From positions 1 to 9,566 of the forward strand of contig CANGUQ010000115.1 of NCBI GenBank assembly GCA_947456915.1: a DNA stretch of 9,566 nt. Direction: 5' to 3'. A program made the position numbers and the translations under genes. Under the pieces are notes generated by a model. The model saw nothing but the letters and a program-made list of their open reading frames with translations, searched no databases and had not been told where the DNA came from. Positions within the stretch are counted from its first letter, which is position 1. Each line of letters opens with the position of its first letter. This DNA is from Betaproteobacteria bacterium (lineage in GTDB: Bacteria > Pseudomonadota > Gammaproteobacteria > Burkholderiales > CAIKXV01). Of the stretch, positions 4,900 through 9,566 are shown piece by piece.

Positions 4900-5619
4900 T
4901 CACGCCGGTGGATCGAGTACGATATCGAAGCGAATCAGTTCAGCCTGCGCCACTGCGGCGCCGCCGACGGCCTCCACGAGCCGGCGCATTGCGTCCGAAC
5001 GTGTCAGCTCGGCGTGGTCCGCGTAGGCGGACGCTGCCCGCCGCGCGATCTCCCTGTCGAGATCGGACTGCGTGACCAGCAGATCGCGCTCGCCTGCCCT
5101 GACCGCAACGTGGATGTGCGGCACGAAGGTCCACGGCAGGAACCCGAACAGCACGCGCTTGTAGCCGCCTGGACGAATCGTACGGAACGCGTACCAGCCC
5201 TCGGCGTCGATGTCGGCCTCGCCATAGCCGCGCAATGCCGGATCCGGGAGCCCATGGCCGGGCGTCTCGGCCGGATGGTAGTCATAGCGGCCGGTGGAAT
5301 TGGCCTGCCAGACCTGCAGCCGCAGGCCGGCATGGGGCCGCCCGGCGGAGTCGAGCAGCCGGCCGGCAAGCACCAGCGGCTTCCCGGGCGAGACCGCATT
5401 ACGGGCGCTCAGCAGATCGATGCCGCCCCAGGTCGTGCCCCGGAGCGGTCGGTAGGGCCCCTCGAAGGCGGTGGACGTCGGGCGCAGGCGCTGCTGCGCG
5501 CCCGCGGCCCGCGGCGCGAGCAGGCTGCCGAGCCCCGCTGCAGCAAGGGCAGCCAGCAGCGCTGCGTTGAAGCGGCGGCGCGGCCACGGCCGCGCTGAAT
5601 GTGGATCGAACGGGTTCAT
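4900..5619 (-). CDS. Tat-exported intradiol ring-cleavage dioxygenase
   Basis: The 239-residue product belongs to the protocatechuate 3,4-dioxygenase/catechol 1,2-dioxygenase superfamily, non-heme Fe(III) enzymes that cleave catecholic rings between the hydroxyls. Conserved segments are EGPYRP (53-58), LQVWQANSTGRYDYH (101-115), a DAEGWYAFRTIRPGGY segment ending at 153, and VPHIHVAV (166-173). All four expected iron ligands are present: Tyr112, Tyr153, His168, His170. The N-terminus has a twin-arginine motif (PRRRFN, 13-18), a hydrophobic run and a likely cleavage site near AGA (39-41), so export is predicted, unlike most cytoplasmic ring-cleavage enzymes. The start at 5619 is supported by GAGGAG six bases upstream. 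A TetR regulator is divergently encoded and probably controls this gene. The aromatic substrate cannot be told. Confidence 0.93.
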   Translation of the reverse strand: MNPFDPHSARPWPRRRFNAALLAALAAAGLGSLLAPRAAGAQQRLRPTSTAFEGPYRPLRGTTWGGIDLLSARNAVSPGKPLVLAGRLLDSAGRPHAGLRLQVWQANSTGRYDYHPAETPGHGLPDPALRGYGEADIDAEGWYAFRTIRPGGYKRVLFGFLPWTFVPHIHVAVRAGERDLLVTQSDLDREIARRAASAYADHAELTRSDAMRRLVEAVGGAAVAQAELIRFDIVLDPPA

Positions 5620-5734
5620 CGTCTGCTCCTCGACGTTGCGATGGGATCGATTGCAGCCACCAGTGCTGCTGGCAAAATGATGCGAGCGATTGCTCATGAA
5701 TTGATACTCGCGTTCTGCGCACCGAGGTCCGACC
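5620..5734. promoter_or_regulatory. Divergent promoter/operator region, dioxygenase and tetR
   Basis: The 115 bases between two divergent starts should carry both promoters and the TetR operator. Candidate dyads are GCGAG (5682-5686) with CTCGC (5707-5711), and inside it GAGC (5684-5687) with GCTC (5692-5695). Hexamers resembling -35 boxes exist, such as TTGCAG at 5651 on the plus strand, but no -10 match is convincing. The operator assignment is inferred. Confidence 0.4.
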
Positions 5735-6412
5735 ATGCCCCGCATCGACTTGCGCCAGCGAAAATCGCCCCGGCAGGCCCGCTCGGTGGACACCGTGGAG
5801 ACCATCCTTACCGCGGCGGCTCGCGTTCTGGAGCGCGAGTCGCTGGCCGGCTTCAACACCAACCGGGTGGCCGAAGTCGCCGGCGTCAGCGTCGGCTCGC
5901 TGTACCAGTACTTTCCGAACAAGTCCGCGCTGGTCGCAGCGTTGATCGACCGGCACGAGTCGGCGCTTGCGGCCAGCATCGAGGCCTGTGTGGCTGCGCA
6001 CCACGATCGCTCGCTGCGCGAAGCGCTGCTGGCGCTGGTGGACATCGGCATCGCGCAGCAGTACACGCGCCCGACTCTGGCGGCGGCACTCGATCACGAG
6101 GAAGCGCGGCTGCCGCTGGGGCCGCGCCTGCGCGAGTACGAACAGCGGATCGGCGCTGCAGTGATGACGCTGTTGCAGCGTCATGCGGCCGAACTCGCCG
6201 CGCCGCCGCAGCCGCGCGACGTGCAGGACATCTTCGTGATCGCCAAGGCCATGATCGAGGCGGACGCAGTGGCCGGCCGAACGCCCTCGGCCGATCTGCG
6301 CGATCGCGTTGCCCACGCGCTGCTGGGCTACCTTGCAACGGCGCGCAGCGCCGACCGGGCGTCGGCAGCGGACAGACCTGACGCCACACCGACCGGTCAG
6401 TCAGTCCGTTGA
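5735..6412 (+). CDS. TetR-family transcriptional regulator
   Basis: The 225-residue product has a typical TetR N-terminal DNA-binding domain at about 19-70: TILTAAARVL, then NTNRVAEVAGVSVGSLYQYF and the PNKSALVAALI helix. A helical ligand-binding and dimerisation domain follows, of the AcrR-like type with LREALLALVD and AVMTLLQRHA helices. GAGG ends seven bases before the ATG. The gene diverges from the dioxygenase gene with 115 bases between, so it likely represses that gene in response to an aromatic compound, and also itself. The last 20 or so residues are rich in Ser, Ala, Asp and Arg and unlike a TetR helix. The stop TGA (6410-6412) lies within the IS end that begins near 6408, so the natural C-terminus may have been lost or changed. 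Confidence 0.92.
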   Translation: MPRIDLRQRKSPRQARSVDTVETILTAAARVLERESLAGFNTNRVAEVAGVSVGSLYQYFPNKSALVAALIDRHESALAASIEACVAAHHDRSLREALLALVDIGIAQQYTRPTLAAALDHEEARLPLGPRLREYEQRIGAAVMTLLQRHAAELAAPPQPRDVQDIFVIAKAMIEADAVAGRTPSADLRDRVAHALLGYLATARSADRASAADRPDATPTGQSVR

Positions 6413-6723
6413 ACATCCCCCGGATGATGTGAAACGGATGAGGATGGCCGCGATGCCCGCTGCAGGAAAGCAGCCGACGATGGGCAGAGGCGAAGCGCGG
6501 AGGCGATGTGATGCAAGGCACACCGTGCACGGCGCGCTCGCTGAAGCGCCGCGTGCCCAGGCAGCACCCCTTGCGCTGATTCAGGCGCTGCTCGACCAGG
6601 CGCTGCCCCGTCTGGACGGCACCCTCGAAGATGTGCGCCGAGGACGGGCGCGAGTCGACCCCGCCTGCGCGCCAGGAGTGCCTTCGCTGCGCGACTACGG
6701 CGCAGCGCCTGCGCGTGCAGGCT
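6408..6723 (+). mobile_element. IS5-like element remnant B (5' end only, plus strand)
   Basis: The end begins near 6408 with GTTGAACATCCCCC and continues GATGATGTGAAACGGATGAG. It then has a leader and a broken transposase start that align base by base with remnant A read on the minus strand. It retains more of the transposase than remnant A (to about 6723). The rest of the element and its other end are gone. Orientation is opposite to remnant A, so both transposase fragments read outward from the 4.7 kb between them. Confidence 0.7.
6493..6723 (+). pseudogene. Transposase 5' fragment (IS remnant B), frameshifted
   Basis: The start codon seen in remnant A is AAG here (6493), followed by RGGDVMQGT in the same frame; the internal ATG is at 6511. 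That frame stops at TGA 6577-6579 directly after QHPLR. After a one-base shift it goes on as LIQALLDQALPRLDGTLED, and after a second shift at about 6630 as MCAEDGRESTPPARQ. These are the consecutive N-terminal motifs of IS5-like, DUF772-type transposases (HPLR-I, ALxRLDxxFE, YAxxGRESIPPE). Two frameshifts and a lost start make it a pseudogene, with the catalytic part absent. From about 6723 to the next gene no similarity is seen. Confidence 0.7.
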
Positions 6724-6866
6724 GTGGCCGGTCATCCTGTCCCTGCGGCCTGCTGCCCGATGCGCGCCGCAGAGCGTTCGCCGCTGGCCGAGGCGTGGTC
6801 GCTCTGGCACCGAGCGACGCTTTGCCGCATCATCGCATCCGCATCCACACTCTACGGAAAACGCCC

Positions 6867-7835
6867 ATGTCCCGCGTCCCCGCCCGCCGTGCGTTCCTTG
6901 CGCTGCTTTCGCTGGCCGCGGTGCTGCCCGTGCGCGCACAGACCGGCAAACCGATCCGCCTGCTGGTGCCCTTCCCGCCCGGCGGTGCGACCGACATCAC
7001 CGCGCGCGTCATCGCCGAGCCCCTCGCTCGCCTGCTCGGCGCCCCGGTGATCGTGGAGAATCGCGCCGGCGCCGGCGGTTCACTGGGCATGGCGGAGGCG
7101 GCACGCGCCGCCCCGGACGGCACCACCCTCGCGATGGCCACGCTGTCGACCCACGGGGTCAACCCCGCGGTCTACCGCAAGCTGCCCTACGATCCGGTGC
7201 AGGACTTCGTGGCGGTCACCGAACTCGTGCGTGCGCCGGGCGTTCTGGTGACGTACCCGTCGCTGCCGCCGCGCGACCTCGCGCAGTTCATCGCCTATCT
7301 CAAGGCCAACCCGGGCAAGCTCAACTACGGCAGCCCCGGCAACGGGACGATCGGTCACATGTGGGGCGAGCTGTTCAAGAGCTCGACCGGCACGGCGATG
7401 ACCCATGTCGCGTACAAGGGGGCGGCCGATGCGCTGCGCGACACGATGGCCGGCAACGTGCAGGCGAGCTTCGATCAGGTCGCCTCGTCGCTGCCGCATG
7501 TCCAGGCAGGCAAGCTGCGCGCGCTGGCAGTGTCCTCGGACAAGCGTCTCGAGATGCTGCCCGACGTTCCCACCTTCCGGGAGGCCGGACTGCCCTCGAA
7601 CAACGACGCATCGTGGTTCGGTCTGGTGGCTCCGGCCGGCACCCCGCCACAGGTGGTCGCGCGCGTGCAGGCCGCGGCGGCCACCGCGGTGCGCGAGCCT
7701 GCGATAGCTGCGCGCCTGCTCGAACTGGGGCTGTTCCCCTCCGGCTCGACTCCACAGGCCTTCGCCGCGCAGATCCGCGACGAGATCGCGAAGATGAAGA
7801 AGGTTGCCGAGTTCGCCCGGATCACGCTCGACTGA
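6867..7835 (+). CDS. Bug/TctC-type periplasmic solute-binding protein 1
   Basis: The 322-residue product has the size and pattern of tripartite tricarboxylate transporter receptor (Bug) proteins, which bind small carboxylates or other metabolites in the periplasm. Visible family motifs are VPFPPGGATD (34-43), VENRAGAGGSLG (63-74), APDGTTL (82-88), a YDP..DF segment, and THVAYKGAADAL before the second lobe. The signal peptide has RRAFL at 7-11, so either Tat or Sec export is possible, with likely cleavage after VRA (24). The ATG at 6867 is chosen because it directly precedes the signal peptide; the frame is open further upstream only through the IS remnant. Only a poor Shine-Dalgarno (GGAAAA) is visible. 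The IS relic lies 144 bases upstream and may have replaced the original promoter region. Confidence 0.95.
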   Translation: MSRVPARRAFLALLSLAAVLPVRAQTGKPIRLLVPFPPGGATDITARVIAEPLARLLGAPVIVENRAGAGGSLGMAEAARAAPDGTTLAMATLSTHGVNPAVYRKLPYDPVQDFVAVTELVRAPGVLVTYPSLPPRDLAQFIAYLKANPGKLNYGSPGNGTIGHMWGELFKSSTGTAMTHVAYKGAADALRDTMAGNVQASFDQVASSLPHVQAGKLRALAVSSDKRLEMLPDVPTFREAGLPSNNDASWFGLVAPAGTPPQVVARVQAAAATAVREPAIAARLLELGLFPSGSTPQAFAAQIRDEIAKMKKVAEFARITLD

Positions 7836-7921
7836 CCGACCTGCACCGCCGCTCTCCGCGACAACGCGCTCGGCCCCGCTCCAGTTCCCGACCGGTTTTC
7901 ACCACCCCGCCCGATTCGCCG

Positions 7922-8911
7922 ATGATGCCTGCACGCCGCCGCTCGACTGTCCTGCTGCTGGCCGCCCTGCTCGCGCCCGGTGCGCCGATCGCGCTCGGCG
8001 CGGAAGCGCCCGACTACCCGGCGCGACAGGTCACGCTGATCGTGTCGTTTCCGCCCGGCGGCTCGTCGGACTTCTTCACCCGGCTGATCGCCTCCGAACT
8101 CGCGCGCGCCTGGGGCCGGCCGGTGCTGGTCGACAATCGACCGGGCGCAGGCGGCAACATCGGTGCCCAGGCGGCCGCGCGCGCGCAGCCGGACGGCCAC
8201 ACGCTGTTCATGAGCTCGATCAACACGCACGCGATCAACGCATCGCTCTACAAGTCGCTCGGCTACGATCCGGTGAAGGACTTCACGCCGATCGCCCGCA
8301 TCGCGACCGTGCCGAACGTGCTGGTCGTCAATCCGTCGGTGCCCGCGCGCAGCGTCCCCGAGCTGGTGTCCTGGCTGAAGGCCGACCCCAGGCGCGCGCT
8401 CTACGCGAGCCCCGGCATCGGGACCGGACCGCACCTGTCCTCGGAACTGTTCCGCGCGCTCACCGGCGCGCCGATCACCCACGTGGCCTACAAGGGCAGC
8501 GCACCCGCGCTCACCGACGTCGTCGCCGGGCAGATTCCGATGGCCATCGACAACCTGCCGGCAGCGCTCGGGCTGATCCGCGGCGGCAAGCTGCGCGCGC
8601 TCGCGGTCACCGCCGCCACCCGATCGGGCGACCTGCCCGAGGTACCGACGATGATCGAGGCCGGGGTGCCGGGCTTCGTCGTCGTGTCGTGGTGGGGCCT
8701 GTTCGCGCCTGCCGGCGTTCCCGAGCCCGTCATCCGCCGGATCAACGCCGATGTGGTGCGCGCGCTCAACTCGCCCGCGGTGAGGACCAGCATCGAGACC
8801 CAGGGCGGCACGGCCGCCCCGTCCACGCCCGCGGAGCTGGCCGAACTGGTACGCACCGAGACCGCGCGCTGGGGGCAGCTGATCCGCGAGATGGGCATCC
8901 GCGCCGAGTGA
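7922..8911 (+). CDS. Bug/TctC-type periplasmic solute-binding protein 2
   Basis: The 329-residue product is a second, divergent Bug protein. A signal peptide (basic MMPARRR, hydrophobic run, likely cleavage after ALGA at 27) precedes the mature family motifs VSFPPGGSSD (41-50), VDNRPGAGGNIG (70-81), QPDGHTL (89-95), YDPVKDF, and THVAYKGSAPAL in the second lobe. The differences from protein 1 are spread evenly, so the pair is an old duplication or two separately acquired receptors, not a recent copy. It follows protein 1 by 86 bases, with no terminator seen. Two ATG codons in a row (7922 and 7925) leave the start uncertain by one residue, and no ribosome binding site is clear. No tctA or tctB membrane gene is in the window, as is usual for orphan Bug proteins. 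Confidence 0.95.
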   Translation: MMPARRRSTVLLLAALLAPGAPIALGAEAPDYPARQVTLIVSFPPGGSSDFFTRLIASELARAWGRPVLVDNRPGAGGNIGAQAAARAQPDGHTLFMSSINTHAINASLYKSLGYDPVKDFTPIARIATVPNVLVVNPSVPARSVPELVSWLKADPRRALYASPGIGTGPHLSSELFRALTGAPITHVAYKGSAPALTDVVAGQIPMAIDNLPAALGLIRGGKLRALAVTAATRSGDLPEVPTMIEAGVPGFVVVSWWGLFAPAGVPEPVIRRINADVVRALNSPAVRTSIETQGGTAAPSTPAELAELVRTETARWGQLIREMGIRAE

Positions 8912-8933
8912 ATGCACCGCGCCTGCATCCGCC

Positions 8934-9566
8934 ATGTACGTTCCCGCCCACTTCGCCGTCTCCGATCCCGCCGAACTGCATCGCATCATCGGCGAGCATC
9001 CGCTCGGGGTGCTGATCACCCCGGTCGAGGGTAGCGTGGACGCGAACCACATCCCGTTCGCACTCGACGCCTCGCACGGACCGCACGGGAGACTGCTTGC
9101 GCACGTCGCCCGGGCCAACCCGCTGTGGCAGCAATGCCGCGAAGGCGCGCAGGTGCTCGTGGTGTTCCGCGGCGACGAACACTACATCTCGCCCAACTGG
9201 TATCCGAGCAAGCACGAGAGCCACCGCCAGGTGCCGACCTGGAACTACGAAGCGGTGCACGTTCACGGACGGCTCGCGGTGCGCGAGGACGAGCGCTTCA
9301 TCCGGGGGGTGGTGGCCCGCCTGACCCGCACGCACGAGGCGGGCGAGCCCGTGCCGTGGAAGATGGGCGACTCGGCAGCGGACTACATCGACGCGATGGT
9401 GCGTGCGATCGTCGGCATCGAGATCGCGATCGAGCGGCTCGAGGGCAAGTGCAAGCTCGGTCAGAACCGTGAAGCGCGCGACGTCAAGGGCGCGGTCGAC
9501 GTGCTGCGCCAGCGCGGTCGCGACGCCATCGCGCAGGCGATGGCGCATCCCCCCGGCAGCCGCTGA
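8934..9566 (+). CDS. paiB: PaiB-family FMN-binding protein
   Basis: The 210-residue product matches the PaiB family along its whole length: MYVPAHF at the N-terminus, ANHIPFALD, HVARANPLW, the signature YISPNWYPSKHES with VPTWNYEAVHVHG, a PWKMGD segment, IVGIEI, and EGKCKLGQNR near the C-terminus. The family has a flavin-reductase-like split-barrel fold that binds FMN. In Bacillus subtilis PaiB acts with PaiA as a negative regulator of degradative enzyme and sporulation genes; in proteobacteria its job is largely unknown, and no PaiA is seen here. The gene starts 22 bases after the second Bug gene, so it is probably in the same operon. No Shine-Dalgarno is apparent. The gene is complete: its TGA is the last codon of the window. 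Confidence 0.93.
   Translation: MYVPAHFAVSDPAELHRIIGEHPLGVLITPVEGSVDANHIPFALDASHGPHGRLLAHVARANPLWQQCREGAQVLVVFRGDEHYISPNWYPSKHESHRQVPTWNYEAVHVHGRLAVREDERFIRGVVARLTRTHEAGEPVPWKMGDSAADYIDAMVRAIVGIEIAIERLEGKCKLGQNREARDVKGAVDVLRQRGRDAIAQAMAHPPGSR

Noticed and set aside
7475..9118. 547-codon minus-strand ORF opposite the Bug genes
   Set aside because: GC-rich antisense shadow of two clear solute-binding protein genes; no recognisable motifs.
1..9566. CRISPR array or retron-like repeats
   Set aside because: No regularly spaced repeats, no cas or reverse transcriptase motifs on either strand.

Overview
The window looks like GC-rich chromosomal DNA of a betaproteobacterium, most likely Burkholderiales. 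The inference rests on two Bug/TctC-type solute-binding proteins in tandem, exported oxidative enzymes, and the strong G/C third-position bias of the right half. It mixes ordinary host genes with a patched, accessory-looking segment. I did not find a complete, clearly new multi-gene system. The unusual material is concentrated in the left two thirds.

Left part (1-1690): a tRNA-Ser(GCT) gene is followed by a small gene-poor stretch. Then comes a minus-strand reading frame made of repeated NUMOD1-like DNA-binding modules. That frame is cut by one in-frame TGA, and its 5' part is fused to the N-terminal remnant of an IS transposase. Middle part (1700-4900): two hairpins with a plus-strand terminator that has no recognisable gene before it; a complete mazEF toxin-antitoxin pair with its own promoter and a perfect palindromic operator; a Tat-exported alpha/beta hydrolase whose nucleophile serine is replaced by glycine; a MalM-like outer-membrane lipoprotein; and a decayed higB toxin fragment. 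Next (4900-6412): a Tat-exported intradiol ring-cleavage dioxygenase and a divergent TetR regulator, which form an obvious regulator/target pair.

A second remnant of the same IS end, in the opposite orientation, lies at 6408-6723. The two remnants (about 1441-1692 on the minus strand and 6408-6723 on the plus strand) therefore bracket roughly 4.7 kb with their 5' ends facing inward. Both are frameshifted relics with no intact transposase. The TetR stop codon lies inside the second IS end, so the natural C-terminus of TetR was probably altered.

Right part (6867-9566): two tandem Bug/TctC-type periplasmic binding proteins and a PaiB-family FMN-binding protein run in one direction with short gaps and look like one operon. 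No tctA/tctB membrane genes are visible. The window ends exactly at the PaiB stop codon.
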